Assembly (NCBI RefSeq): GCF_000499845.2
Contig: NC_023753.2
Span: forward strand, 23,670,942-23,734,941
Direction: 5' to 3'
DNA from: Phaseolus vulgaris
Lineage: Eukaryota > Streptophyta > Magnoliopsida > Fabales > Fabaceae
Length of the DNA: 64,000 nt
Shown: piece after piece, positions 12,651 to 24,188 of the stretch
How positions within the stretch are numbered: position 1 is the first letter of the stretch
How the letters are laid out: the number at the start of each line of letters is the position of its first letter
Notes under the pieces: generated by a model
Told to the model about the DNA's origin: nothing
Database searches by the model: none
What the model saw: only the letters and a program-made list of their open reading frames with translations
Position numbers and translations under genes: made by a program

Positions 12651-15600
12651 CATTATATAAAAAAGCAACTCTAGATAAGGAAAGCTAACATTCATCTTAG
12701 TTAAATTATATAAATGCATTCTTAGTTGTTATTTATGATTTATTTGGTAAAAGTTGAATTTTGATGTGTGAGTTATGGCTTTGGTTGAGATATGCATTAA
12801 TTCAAATGTTTGAAACTAGATTTTAATTTGAATTGGAAATTATAGGATTATTTTTTTTGGTGTGAAAATGCTGAGTTTAACATGCTAGTTGTAGACATAG
12901 TGGGAAATAGTAGCAACTGAGGTTTCATAACTGAACGGATAAAAAATAAAAATCGATTGAAATAACCAATAACTAAAAAAACTAAAAAATTTATATTGTT
13001 ATGGATTTTCTTTTTAAGAAGTATATGGTTACGTTTACCATTCGGATTTTCAAAACCGTCAAGTAGAACTAAAAAATACCTTTAATATATATATTTTTTA
13101 TTATAAATTATACATATTCAACCTAAATTTCCTTGTAAAGTCGTTTTGTTATCGTTTCGTACATATTATTTATGAATTTCTTTTCATGTGAACGTCATTA
13201 ATTTTAGGACCACAGAAACCCATAACAATATATAATGTTAATTTAAAATGATTTTAAATATTTAATTTTATGTTTTTATTAATTTATTATTCAACATATT
13301 TGTTACATGTTTTTATTATTATATTTTAATTTAAAAGATGAAAAAAATTTAATAAAAAATTAGAATTAGAAATTGAAAATGGTAAAGTTGATTCGAACCA
13401 AATCGTAAAATTTATTTAGTTCTTAAAAAAATTAAAATGTATATATATTTTTTTGGTTCAAGTGTACTTTTAATAAAAAAAATTGTAGCGGAACCAGACA
13501 GCGAATATCTCTAGTGACAATATGCAATGACCTAAATTTCACTCAACAAAGTTATTTTTGGTTGGAAAAATTTAAACAAAAGTCATTTAAAAAAATCTTC
13601 TTGGCAAATTAAAAAAACTTAATTTAATTATTTAGTCTTGTGATTTAAATATCTATATAGTTTTAAATTATTTTAATATTTATAAGGATATGTTTATAAA
13701 TGTTATATTTTATTATTTTAATTGAATAATTAAGATTTAATAATGATTAATATGAATTATATTATTATTGTTAGATAATTATGTTTTCCTTATAATTATT
13801 TTCTAATGATGCTAGGTTGACATGTGAGTATATAGTAGTATATATATTTGACATGACATCTTAGGGATAACAATAGTGACAATATCACTACTTGTCTAGT
13901 AAAACATTTTTATCTTATAACATATTTGTTTATGTGTGTAAATATTAAATATATATGGGCTTTTCATAAATATTTATTTATATATTTTCTTTTATTTCTA
14001 AAATAATGATAATGAGATTGATACAAAGTATGGTGCATAAATACATAAGTTAACCTCATATATTTTTAAATATTATTATAAGTGTTGTGTTTGTTTGGTT
14101 TAGCGTGATTGAGTTTGTAATGTGGAAACCCAAAATGTGTAAATTGCATCTACACATCAATTTGCAAAAAGAATTTGTAAGAGTTTATCGAAAGAAAAAT
14201 GATATGTATGTACTACTTATGTGTAAGCCGCCACCAATATCTCCTCCACTCAATAAATTTCATAGTCAAAGTTTGTTTCTTTTGGGTGCATGCCCCACTA
14301 CTCTTCAAGCCATAATAATTCATCTAAAGGAAAACTATGCCAACCACCTGCTAAGGAAAAAAACAAAACAAAATTTGGTAAATTTAGTATTCTTAATCTA
14401 CCATTCTTAAAAACTAAATAACATTAGGATCACAAAAAATCTTTGATATCTGAACTCTTTGAAGAGTAAGCATTTTCACATTAATATATGAACTCTTTGA
14501 AAAAGAAACATTTTTCACGTTATTAGTATTTCCAAGACTTAGTTGTTTTTTAAGTCAAGAAGGGCATTCAATTTTTGTTTTGACAATTGAGAGTGAAAGA
14601 TGGTGTGAAGAAGAAGTAATAGTATTGTCCACATAAAAAGACCTCAAACACTCATATAAATCCATTGACCAAACTGTGACTTTCACAATGATGTTATGTC
14701 TTTTTCCAAAGGTTTTCCCCACCACGAAGCTTCTCTAGTGTGAACAAAACACCACAAAATGCCACACTCTTTCACAAAGAAATTCACTCTTCGTTTCTTA
14801 ATCACCATTTTTACGAAGAAGGTCAAATAACAAATTCTTATTTTCTATGCTATTTCAAGTTCATTCAAAACGAAAAATGATCAGTATTTTCTTAATGAAG
14901 GGATAAAAATGTAACACGATGACGTAATGGTTATAATTTTTCGCTAAAAATATCGATAATTGTTAAACAATGATCATTTCCCATCTTATATTTTTTTTAG
15001 CATATTTTATATGTGAAATCTTCATTAGTTTTGTTCACCACTACTAGTTATAAGAAATTTCAGCTGATAGCTTTTGGTGAAATTTATTTATATAATAATT
15101 AAAAACTGTAATAAATAAAAACATTTAAATATTTAAATTAGATTTTAAACTTATGATAGACAATTTATATTTTGGTATAAATCTATTTTTAGTTAACAAT
15201 AATTTATTATTAAAATATTACATTTTAATTTATAAATAAAGGTCAAAACAATGGAGCAGTAGATTTTTATGAAACCTAAAATCTAAATAAATGAGCCAAA
15301 ACCTTTTATGAAACCTAATCTAATTAAAAACACAGTACTACTTCTTTGGTTCAAAGTATTTAAGTCTAACAGATCAACATATTAGTAAGTACAAATATGA
15401 ACTTTTGTTAGCATTATTATTATATTAAATTTGTATGATGCATTAAAATTATATTATTTTTAAAAATTCAATCTATTCATGATATCTCATGCATTGAATA
15501 ATAGTAGTTTTAAATTTCACAGTTGATAGTTTGTTATAAGTGAACTTTTTTATGTAAGGAATTTTTTATATGTTAATATAAAAATTTGAAATAATTTAAA

Positions 15601-15725
15601 AAATGATAATTAAATTTAAATTGTCTTTAAATTATATATTTAAGATATATATGAGATATATATGAGATGTATTTAAGTAAATTTCAAATTTTTATGAAGA
15701 ATAATAGTTGTATTCAAGTGAGAAG
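12651..15725. other. AT-rich intergenic sequence, no gene seen
   Basis: No recognisable gene or element end. An open frame at 14087-14410 has no motif and is probably chance. The stretch ends where the 3' LTR of the outer retrotransposon begins. Confidence 0.5.
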
Positions 15726-17043
15726 TGTAACACCCCATAATTTACATATAACTATTACAATAAAAGTTCTACCAATTTCTATACAAACTTGGAGTTTTTC
15801 AAAACATTCCTAATACATGATTAGGATTTATAGAAATACAAATATTTACATATCCACAGCTCAAAATAAAACTCTGAAACCTCTAAGGCTCTCCTGCACC
15901 TGTATGGTCATCTGCTCGTGTACATAGTACAATCATCACAGTTCAAACACAACAAGAAAAGCAAGGGTAAGCTAGTGGAAATAGAATTTTATAATATGCA
16001 CACTTAGATCCAAAGAGAAAACCAAATTACATGATCAATTTATCAAATTATTCAATTTTCTACAAATCTCAACAATAAAACAATCACATAGATCTCACAT
16101 GGATCTACACATCCAGAATACTCAACAAACAACGTCTTCCGGAAGACCCGTATTAAGTAAGTCCTACCAGAGACTAACACCTGATCCAAAGATTACCAGC
16201 GAATCCAACAGAAAGGATCAGGGTAAGTTCAATACAACCCAAGCCATGCATCTCATATGTCACGGTGTGCATGAACTCCCCCATCAGCTTCTCACCACTT
16301 GATATCTTAGTCTATGTGACTTAGATCATCAGTGAAGCTCGGAGATCTCTGTTACCACATAGGCATCAATACTTAATACACAACAAACAACAGTCCATAC
16401 ATTATCCCAAATGTATGAATTCAATTCCGTACCATTCCGTCATACAATATCATTCAAAAAGTGATCAACAATATTCAAAAGTCTATTTGACATAAAAAAA
16501 TAACATTTTAATACTAAATCATCAAAATATAATATTTTTACAAATTTAAATAATATACAAACAAACAACCCAATATATAAACATACAACATCCCTGCAAG
16601 AAAAATTGAATATTGGGACCACGCCCCTTCCGCATTCAGATCTTCTATCCTAGGTTGCTATTGAAAATTAAATTTAGCTTCCCTTACCTCAATTTCTTGC
16701 TTTCCAAGCAACTTCTAGAATTTTATTCCCCACAGTCTGGATAAACTTCCAGATTTACGGGCCTAATGCAAATTATCCAAACAAAACAAAAATTCAGTAT
16801 ATAATAGAATAAGTTGAGAGGATTAAACTTCTCAACTGGACCCTACCAAGATTGATGACTAAATCCTAAGGAAAAATAGAGAACAAAGGAACTTTAGAGC
16901 AAAAATGAACTTACTCTGTTTAAAAATCTGATCGGGTAGAAATGTTCCTTAACTCACCAGCTACAACATGGTCCGATCAGATTCTAAAATAGATGAAGAT
17001 TGAGAGAGAAAATTAAGAGAGAGGGAAAGAAGAGAATATGGAG
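15726..17043 (-). repeat. 3' LTR of outer element, first part
   Basis: Starts on the plus strand with tgtaacaccccataattta, the same as the right-hand copy at 35453. It is interrupted by the inner element at the tggag target. The remaining 82 bp resume at 30493 and end gctgttaca at 30574. The whole LTR is about 1400 bp without the insertion. Confidence 0.85.
17039..17043. repeat. target-site duplication of inner Tat element, left copy
   Basis: tggag immediately before the inner 5' LTR. The identical tggag follows the inner 3' LTR at 30488-30492. Confidence 0.9.
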
Positions 17044-18196
17044 TGTACCGTCCCGTATCCGGGCGTTGACAAAGTCAAGGTCAAAGTCAACGCCTGGAGT
17101 CAAAGTCAACACAAGGCGTCGCTTAGGTGAAGAGACGCCAAGTACCAGCGTCGCCAAGAGGAAGCGTCGCCAAGGCCAAATATCATTAAGGCAAGGCAAT
17201 CACAGTGCGGTTCCCCGATACCCATGGGTAGGAAAGACCATGGAGGGAGCGACGCCGCGGGAAGGCCTCAGGTCCCGATAATCCGGGGTTGTGATAAAGA
17301 GAAGAGAAAGGTGGCTTCAAGGCCATAGTGATAGCACCAATGTAGGGCAGCCTGACTCGTGAAGTACCCCTGCCACCCCAGAGACGCCTTTGGGACAGAT
17401 ACGACTCAAGAGGAGGGTCACGCCCAGGGTAGCCGGGTGCAGGGTACGAGAGGAAGGCAGATACGCTCTCAGAGTAAGTGACTAGAGGATTGGGGGCATG
17501 AGTTGGCACCCAAAAGGTCACCCCTTGCGCAGTAGCACTCCCAAGCAGGAGGACTCACACGAAGAAACGTCCCCAGATGGGGTCATGGCGCTGTGAGGCC
17601 CTCCACGTGTACGACAGCCAGGTCAGAATGGAAACACCATTTAGTCAGGTACCAGGTAATTAAAGTCATTTAATACAGTTTCTGTTTTAAGCGTTTAAGG
17701 TACTATAAAGGCTCCCAAGTGTTTCAACGTCTTAAATGCGCTACGTTTTCTAATTAGACGCGTTAATTAAGTGCGTTACGTTTATGATTAAAAGCGCTTT
17801 AAGATGCTTTAAATGCTAGGGTAGTTTAAATAGCGTCGAGAATGTTGGGAACGGGGTTCGAACTTTTGGCAAATTTCCCAGAAACTCTCTAGTTGCTTGC
17901 TCGAGCCTTGAGGTTACTCACAAGGGACTAGGGAAAGATCTTTGCTAGAAGGAGAAATAAACACTAGACACAATTTCCTTTTCACCACCTTCAGAGTGCC
18001 ATACGCGGTGCTCCGATACGGAGGTGCATAGTTTTTGGTGTTTCTTGCTGGCTGACTTGAGCGTCGGAGTGCAAACGGCCGCTAGGGCGCCCTTTTGTCC
18101 TTCTTTGCAGGAATCCACAGGTAACCAGTGGGAAGGAGTCCCTAGCTGACGATTGAGGTCGCGCACGAAGACGTCCCAGGTCAACCGAACGGAACA
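17044..18196 (+). repeat. 5' LTR of inner Tat element
   Basis: Begins TGTACCGTCCCGTATCCGGG and ends ACGGAACA. It matches 29335-30487 along its full length. A TATA box (tataaa, 17704-17709) sits in the right position for U3/R. GCGTCGCCAA words recur in U3. Short open frames inside it on both strands are repeat artefacts. Confidence 0.92.
17704..17709 (+). promoter_or_regulatory. TATA box in the 5' LTR
   Basis: ctataaagg context, about 490 bp before the LTR end. The same sequence is conserved in the 3' LTR at 29995-30000. It is the likely Pol II promoter for the element's genomic RNA. Confidence 0.65.
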
Positions 18197-18198
18197 TT

Positions 18199-18216
18199 TG
18201 GCGCCCACCGTGGGGC
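18199..18216 (+). promoter_or_regulatory. primer-binding site, tRNA-Lys type
   Basis: tggcgcccaccgtggggc starts 2 nt after the 5' LTR. From recalled tRNA sequence it is complementary over 18 of 18 bases to the 3' end of plant tRNA-Lys including CCA. This would be the minus-strand priming site. Confidence 0.75.
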
Positions 18217-18301
18217 AGATATAAAACATCAGTCCCATCGCAAGTTTGAGAAGATCTATCAAGTTATAGTAACGTTGGAGGAGGTTGAAGAGACCGTGAA
18301 A

Positions 18302-21277
18302 ATGGCCACCACCAGACGAGGTACTGCACGCGCAGCCCCAGCAGAACTGTCCATGCAACAGGTCCTGGAGATAATGCGGGGGCTGCAAGATGATATGGCG
18401 GAGTCGAAGCTGGAACAGGAACGCATGCAAGCAGATCTCGAAGCCTCGCATGTGAGGAATGAAGAGCTCCATCGTATAAATGAGGAGTTGCGCCAGGGTT
18501 TGTGGAATAATCGGGGGCAACGCGAACATGATGAGATGGAGAACCTCTCCCCGCCAAGGGAGTTTTCCACTCCCTTCTCGCAGGAGATTCTGGATGCAGT
18601 GATCCCAAACACGATCGCAGGGCCCAAGGTGATCTTCACCGGGATGGAGGACCCTGAGACGCATCTCTCTGCATTTCACACACAGATGGTCCTGGTAGGC
18701 GGCTCCGACGCTGCCAAGTGCAAGCTCTTTATGAGCACCTTGACGGGGATGGCTATGGATTGGTTTATCAGTCTCCCGGACGGCCATATCACCTCCTTCC
18801 GACAACTGTCGCGATTGTTCAAGGAGCAATACCTAGCAAACAAGGCCCCGCCACCGGTTTCCTACGATCTGTTTGATGGGAAACAGTATCAAGGGGAGAC
18901 CCTAAAGGAATACATCAATCGCTTCGGGGCCCAGGTAGTAAAGGTTGGTACGACAGAGGAACCCATGATTGTGTACGCGTTCGTGAAAGGCGTATGCCCC
19001 GGCCCTTTTGGTGAATCCATCATTCGCAACCGCCCTAGGACTTTCGCTGAACTACGGCGTCGGGCGGTGGAACATATCGCTTATGAGGGAGAGGTGTGTG
19101 TGAAGCGCACCAGCGTCGTGCCCTCGCGCCCGAGAGGACCGACGCGAACTCAACCCGCCAGGGTCAATGAGACCACGACGGGAAGGAAGAAACCGGAGGG
19201 GAGGCGCCCCTACGAGGCCAGAAAGCCCCAGCCCCGGGGTCCAGCGATAGGCGATCGCCCAGCCAGAGTGAGGGCGAGGCCGGCGAGATACAATTTCGTG
19301 GTGGAACTGAAGGACCTGATCGCCGTGCCTAATATAACTAAGAGGTTGAGGCGATCGGCGAAGTCTGATAAGGTGTTGGGGCCTCGGAAAGACTCTTGGT
19401 GTGAGTTCCACGAGGCTTTCGGTCACCACATTGATAACTGCCTGTCGCTGGGTTACCAGCTAGATGAGCTGGTGAGAACCGGGTTTTTGAAGGATTATGT
19501 CGCGGAACCCGCCACGACCGCCGCCCTGCCGCCGCCAGCGGAAGAACAAGCACACGAGACGCCGGTTCTCGGCGAGGTCCATACCATAGCTGGAGGTTTT
19601 TCCGGCGGAGGACCCACCGCCTCCCAACGAAAGAAATACGCGAGGGGGATCAACTCGATCGAAGAAAGGATCTTGGGTGAGCCGTGGGAATCGGACCTCG
19701 TATTCACGAGAGGGGACCTTCGAGACGTGGTGCCGCATGACAATGACCCCGTGGTCATTTCGGTTGTCACAGCTGGAAGAAAGGTGCACAGAGTTCTTGT
19801 CGACCAGGGAAGTTCAGCAGACGTCATGTTCTGGTCGACATTCAATAAGTTACGGTTGTCCCCTGACCTTTTGAGGCCCTACACAGGGTGCCTGTACGGG
19901 TTTGCGGATAACCAGGTGGAAGTCCGAGGCTACCTGGAGTTGAGGACTACGTTCACGGATGGAGAAGCCTCGCGTACCGAAAGCATCTGGTACTTGGTCG
20001 TGAACGCCAACTCCGCCTACAACATTTTGTTGGGCAGACCGGCGTTGAACAGGCTGAACGCAGTGGCCTCCACGCGTCATATGAAGATGAAGCTGCCGGA
20101 CCTCAGTGGCAAGGTGATAGTCATCAAGTCAGACCAGGAGGAGGCAAGGAAATGTTATGAGAACAGCCTGAAAACGAAGAGAGGCGTGTTCATGGTGTAT
20201 GAGCGTCCGCCGAGTGCAGACACGACGATGATTGAGGCGACGCCCGCCGGGACAACGCCCGATGAGGCCACACCCGTGATGGAGATGCCCGAAGCAGATA
20301 CACCAATGGAAGAAGGCCCTGACGACGTGGCGCCCGTGGAAGAGGCGGCGCCCGTCGAAGATGATAACAGGGATCAACAGGCGGCTAATGCCGTGGAGAG
20401 GGAGATTGGCGGCAAAACATTCAAGCTAGGGCGTTTGCTGAGCCAAGAAGAACAGGAGGGGGTGGCAGGGGTGATTTCACGCCACTTGGATGCTTTCGCA
20501 TGGTCCGCCTCGGATATGCCCGGCATCGACCCTGATTTCTTGTGCCATCACCTCAGCATGGACGCCACGGTCCGTCCCGTGCGCCAAAGGAGGAGGAAGT
20601 TTAATGATGAGAGGCAGCTGGTGGTAAGGGAAGAAACGCAGAAGCTGTTGAGTGCTGGCCACATCACGGAGATTCAATACCCTGAGTGGCTAGCCAACGT
20701 CGTCTTGGTGAAGAAGGCGAATGGGAAGTGGAGGATGTGCGTGGACTTCACGGACTTGAATAAGGCGTGCCCGAAGGACTCGTACCCACTACCCAGCATC
20801 GACGCGTTGGTGAATAGTGCATCCGGCAGCAAGGTACTGAGCTTCTTGGACGCATTCTCGGGGTACAACCAGATCAAGATGCACCCGAGAGATGAGAGCA
20901 AAACTACATTCATGACAGAGACTTGCAGTTACTGTTATAAGGTGATGCCTTTTGGGCTGAAAAACGCGAGCGCCACCTACCAAAGGCTAATGGACAAGGT
21001 CCTAGCGCCCATGCTAGGGAGGAATGTATACGCCTACGTGGATGACATGGTAGTGGCGTCGCAAGATAGGGCACAGCACATGGCGGACCTGGAGGAGTTG
21101 TTCGTCACTATATCCAAGTATCGCCTCAAACTAAACCCTGAGAAGTGTGTCTTCGGGGTAGAGGACGGTAAGTTCTTGGGTTTTATGCTCACAGAGAGGG
21201 GGATAGAGGCGAACCCCGACAAATGTGCGGCGATCATCGCCATGCGAAGCCCGACGTCGGTAAAGGAAGTGCAGTAG
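18302..21277 (+). CDS. Gag-protease-RT polyprotein, stopped prematurely
   Basis: A 991-residue frame from ATG at 18302. An upstream in-frame TTG at 18275 is not a plausible start. Order by residue: N-terminal charged coiled coil (about 25-70); retrotransposon gag domain (about 100-255); basic proline/arginine linker; CCHC-like zinc finger CEFHEAFGHHIDNC near 366; aspartic protease VLVDQGSSADV with catalytic Asp 501; RT fingers near 800; and YVDDMVV with the catalytic aspartates at 914-915. The frame stops at TAG (21275-21277) inside the conserved region leading into RNase H, where related proteins have Gln, so a CAG to TAG change is likely. The enzyme would lack RNase H and integrase unless the stop is suppressed. 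Confidence 0.9.
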   Translation: MATTRRGTARAAPAELSMQQVLEIMRGLQDDMAESKLEQERMQADLEASHVRNEELHRINEELRQGLWNNRGQREHDEMENLSPPREFSTPFSQEILDAVIPNTIAGPKVIFTGMEDPETHLSAFHTQMVLVGGSDAAKCKLFMSTLTGMAMDWFISLPDGHITSFRQLSRLFKEQYLANKAPPPVSYDLFDGKQYQGETLKEYINRFGAQVVKVGTTEEPMIVYAFVKGVCPGPFGESIIRNRPRTFAELRRRAVEHIAYEGEVCVKRTSVVPSRPRGPTRTQPARVNETTTGRKKPEGRRPYEARKPQPRGPAIGDRPARVRARPARYNFVVELKDLIAVPNITKRLRRSAKSDKVLGPRKDSWCEFHEAFGHHIDNCLSLGYQLDELVRTGFLKDYVAEPATTAALPPPAEEQAHETPVLGEVHTIAGGFSGGGPTASQRKKYARGINSIEERILGEPWESDLVFTRGDLRDVVPHDNDPVVISVVTAGRKVHRVLVDQGSSADVMFWSTFNKLRLSPDLLRPYTGCLYGFADNQVEVRGYLELRTTFTDGEASRTESIWYLVVNANSAYNILLGRPALNRLNAVASTRHMKMKLPDLSGKVIVIKSDQEEARKCYENSLKTKRGVFMVYERPPSADTTMIEATPAGTTPDEATPVMEMPEADTPMEEGPDDVAPVEEAAPVEDDNRDQQAANAVEREIGGKTFKLGRLLSQEEQEGVAGVISRHLDAFAWSASDMPGIDPDFLCHHLSMDATVRPVRQRRRKFNDERQLVVREETQKLLSAGHITEIQYPEWLANVVLVKKANGKWRMCVDFTDLNKACPKDSYPLPSIDALVNSASGSKVLSFLDAFSGYNQIKMHPRDESKTTFMTETCSYCYKVMPFGLKNASATYQRLMDKVLAPMLGRNVYAYVDDMVVASQDRAQHMADLEELFVTISKYRLKLNPEKCVFGVEDGKFLGFMLTERGIEANPDKCAAIIAMRSPTSVKEVQ

Positions 21278-22804
21278 TTGACGGGGCGAATGGCGGCGCT
21301 CTCAAGGTTTGTTTCCGCCGGAGGAGAGAAGGGGCACCCATATTTCCAGTGCCTCAAGAGAAATAGTCGTTTCGCATGGACTGACGAATGCGAAACGACT
21401 TTCATTAAGTTGAAAGAATACCTGGCGACGCCACCGGTCCTCTGCAAACCGGTAACAGGCGTGCCCCTCCGCCTATACTTCACGGTAATGGAGTGGGCTA
21501 TCAGCTCGGTGCTGGTCCATGAGCAGGACCAGAGTCAAAAGCGCATCTATTTCGTGAGCAAGGCATTACAAGGCGCTGAGACGAGATACCAGGCGCTGGA
21601 AAAGGCAGCGTTAGCAGTGGTGTTTTCAGCCAGGAGGCTCCGTCATTACTTCCACAGCTTTACGGTGGTAGTGATGACAAACCTCCCTATACAGAAGGTG
21701 CTGCAGAAGCCTGACGTGGCTGGAAGAATGGTGCGCTGGGCGGTGGAGCTGTCAGAATTCGACATCCAATACGAGCCTAGAGGATCCATCAAAGGGCAAG
21801 TGTATGCAGATTTTGTAGCAAAACTCTCGTCCGAAGGTGAACAAGAGGTGGAGGTGGGCTCGCAGTGGTTACTCTCGGTTGATGGCTCTTCCAACCAACA
21901 AGGGAGTGGTGCGGGAATAGTCTTGGAGGGACCCAATGGCGTGCTGATTGAGAAAGCTCTGCGCTTCGCCTTTAAGGCAAGTAATAATCAGGCGGAATAC
22001 GAAGCTCTGATCGCAGGAATGCTCCTGGCAAAGGAGATGGGCGCACAGAACCTCCTGGTGAAAAGCGATTCCCAGCTGATTACGGGGCAGGTGTCGGGTG
22101 AGTTCCAGGCGAAGGAACCACAGATGGTGGCGTATCTGAAATACGTCCAGTTATTGAAGGGAGCGTTCAACGCTCTTGAGCTGATACATGTCCCAAGGGA
22201 GCAGAATGCCAGAGCCGACCTGCTTGCCAAGCTGGCCAGCTCAGGCAAGGGGGGTAGACAGAGGACAGTGATCCAAGAGACGCTCAAAGCTCCGCGTAAA
22301 TTCGTGGAAGATAACAGGGTGGATGTCCTCCAGATTTGTACAACAAGAGGAAGGCCAAGGAGTCATCGCTCTTTGACCCAAGATACGCTGAAGATGCCCC
22401 GCATCAGCACGTACGCGGATATGCCCGAAGAAGGAAGGCAAATGCAGGTATGTGTCCTAGCCGAGGGAGACACCTGGATGACGCCATACAAACGGTACCT
22501 GGCGGATGGGGCTCTCCCAGTGGAGCCTGAAGAGGGTAAGAAGGTTAAGAGAAATGCCGCAAGATATACTCTGGTGGACGGAGTGTTGTTCAGGCACGGG
22601 TTCACTTACCCTATCTTAACGTGTGTAAGTGGCGTCGAGTGTACTAGAATAATGACGGAGCTCCATGAAGGCATTTGCGGGAGCCACGTAGGGGGGAAGG
22701 GCATTAGCCTCAAAAGTGATACGCGCAGGTTTTTTCTGGCCAACGGTAAAAGAGGATTGCGCGCGACACGCCCAGCGCTGCAAGCAATGCCAAAAGCACG
22801 CTGA
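21278..22804 (+). CDS. RNase H, archaeal-type RNase H and integrase zinc finger
   Basis: Continues in the same frame directly after the TAG stop, beginning LTGRMAALSRF. It holds the classical RNase H (VSKALQGAETRYQALEKAA), then a second archaeal-type RNase H (about 21866-22255) with SVDGSS, NNQAEYEALIAGM, KSDSQLI and NARADLLA motifs, typical of the Tat lineage. The integrase H2C2 finger starts at HEGICGSH, but the frame slips near 22711-22716, apparently one extra A in a run of four. The rest of the finger (RHAQRCKQCQKH) lies in the next frame. The C-terminal residues in this frame after about 22715 are therefore spurious. Confidence 0.85.
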   Translation: MTGRMAALSRFVSAGGEKGHPYFQCLKRNSRFAWTDECETTFIKLKEYLATPPVLCKPVTGVPLRLYFTVMEWAISSVLVHEQDQSQKRIYFVSKALQGAETRYQALEKAALAVVFSARRLRHYFHSFTVVVMTNLPIQKVLQKPDVAGRMVRWAVELSEFDIQYEPRGSIKGQVYADFVAKLSSEGEQEVEVGSQWLLSVDGSSNQQGSGAGIVLEGPNGVLIEKALRFAFKASNNQAEYEALIAGMLLAKEMGAQNLLVKSDSQLITGQVSGEFQAKEPQMVAYLKYVQLLKGAFNALELIHVPREQNARADLLAKLASSGKGGRQRTVIQETLKAPRKFVEDNRVDVLQICTTRGRPRSHRSLTQDTLKMPRISTYADMPEEGRQMQVCVLAEGDTWMTPYKRYLADGALPVEPEEGKKVKRNAARYTLVDGVLFRHGFTYPILTCVSGVECTRIMTELHEGICGSHVGGKGISLKSDTRRFFLANGKRGLRATRPALQAMPKAR

Positions 22805-22853
22805 TTGGCACAAGGCGCCGCCAGAAGAACTGCGATCCATATATAGCTCGTGA

Positions 22854-23477
22854 CCTTTTCATACCTGGGGAATTGACATCCTGGGTCCGTTCCCACTGGC
22901 AATAAGGCAGATGAAGTATTTGATCGTTGCCATCGAGTACTTCACCAAGTGGATAGAGGCAGAGCCCGTGGCACAGATCACTGCGCACAAGGTACAACAT
23001 TTTGTGTGGAAGAACATTGTGTGTCGCTTTGGCGTACCTAGGCGCTTGATATCCGATAATGGGACCCAGTTTGCGAGTCAGCAGTTGAGAAATCTGTGCA
23101 CTGAGGTAGGTATCAAGCAAGTGTTCGCATCAGTCGAACACCCCCAGACCAACGGGCAAGTAGAGTCAGCAAATAGAGTTTTGCTGAGGGGGTTAAAGAG
23201 AAGGTTAGAGAAGGCCAAAGGGGCGTGGGCGGAGGAAATACCAAGGATCGTATGGGCATACCATACCACGCCCCAATCTTCTACCATGAAGACGCCTTTC
23301 AGTTTGGTGTATGGGTCGGATGCGATGATCCCAGTAGAAATACACGAAAGCTCGCCACGCTTTCAAAACTTTGTGGTTGAGGAATCCAACGAAGAAAGGC
23401 GGGTAAACCTGGATCTACTAGACGAAGCCAGGGAGGAAGCCAGAATAAAAGCCCAAGCGGTAAAGAGGAGAGTATAG
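22854..23477 (+). CDS. integrase catalytic core
   Basis: Open from just after a TGA at 22851-22853 (probably Trp TGG to TGA). The first ATG is 22911. DDE residues are visible: Asp in GIDILGP, Asp in ISDNGTQF, Glu in NGQVESANR. It inserts cDNA into the chromosome. It ends at TAG 23475-23477, where the frame otherwise runs on uninterrupted into the integrase C-terminal part. Confidence 0.88.
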   Translation, partial: PFHTWGIDILGPFPLAIRQMKYLIVAIEYFTKWIEAEPVAQITAHKVQHFVWKNIVCRFGVPRRLISDNGTQFASQQLRNLCTEVGIKQVFASVEHPQTNGQVESANRVLLRGLKRRLEKAKGAWAEEIPRIVWAYHTTPQSSTMKTPFSLVYGSDAMIPVEIHESSPRFQNFVVEESNEERRVNLDLLDEAREEARIKAQAVKRRV

Positions 23478-23702
23478 CGGCAATATAGCTCTAAGGTGAA
23501 GCCACGACAGTTCCAGATTGGCGACCTAGTTATGAGGAAAGCCCACCCATACGAGCTGGAGAATAAGCTGTCTCCCAAGTGGACCGGACCCTTCAGAGTT
23601 ACTGAGGCTAAGGGCAACGACTCGTACAACCTAGAGACCTTAGAAGGGGGTCCCATCCCGCGCAGTTGGAATGCAGCCAACCTGAAGTTTTATTTTAGTT
23701 GA
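23478..23702 (+). CDS. integrase C-terminal domain
   Basis: Same frame as the core, separated from it only by the TAG. KVKPRQFQIGDLVMRKAHP and SPKWTGPFRV are the conserved C-terminal DNA-binding fold of Ty3 integrases. It ends at TGA. No chromodomain follows, in line with Tat elements. Confidence 0.82.
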   Translation, partial: RQYSSKVKPRQFQIGDLVMRKAHPYELENKLSPKWTGPFRVTEAKGNDSYNLETLEGGPIPRSWNAANLKFYFS

Positions 23703-23863
23703 CTTTTGTAAAGCAGCTATGTAACAGTCTTGTTAAAGGGGATGCTCTTTTTCCCTTTCCGGGGTTTTTTTATGAGGTCACCCAAATAAAAGAAAAACAA
23801 GTTTGAGAAAAAGAACCTTGCCTTGGTTTTCAGTCTTTATCTTTTCCCCGTTTGAAGTAGCGA

Positions 23864-23950
23864 GAGGCGTCGCTAGTAAAGAAGGTGTCGCCAAGAAAGA
23901 AGGCGTCGCCAAGAAGAAAGGCGTCGCCAAGAAGAAAGGCGTCGGCCAAG
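23864..23950 (+). repeat. 18-bp tandem repeat, about 4.5 units
   Basis: Unit ggcgtcgccaagaagaaa. The core GCGTCGCCAA also recurs in the LTR U3 region and near 25640-25715. It lies just after pol, where antisense gene 1 should have its missing second exon. Confidence 0.75.
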
Positions 23951-24188
23951 CGCAGGCGCTGCTAAGAAACATGACGGAGGAAAAACGCACAATATATGAG
24001 ATGTATGCAAAAGTAAAGCGGCGTTACAGAGACCAAGTATGGTATAGTAAAGTTGATTTTACAAGCAGTGTTCGATACAAATGGGAGTAACGCGAATAGG
24101 GCAAACATTACAACTCATACAAAAACACAAACGAACCACTCTTCAGTGGCCATCAGAGTCAGCACGGGAAGAAGACGAAGCCCCGCTC

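Noticed and set aside
17186..17521. Open frames inside the inner LTRs (also 29477-29812, 17000-17281, 29357-29572)
   Set aside because: They occur identically in both LTRs and in several overlapping frames, with no domain; they reflect GC-rich U3 sequence.
18259..20377. Minus-strand open frames opposite gag, protease and RT
   Set aside because: They are shadows of the clearly coding plus-strand frame and show no family motif.
23803..24090. Open frame with VAKKKG repeats
   Set aside because: The repeat is the translation of an 18-bp tandem DNA array after pol; there is no support for a gene.
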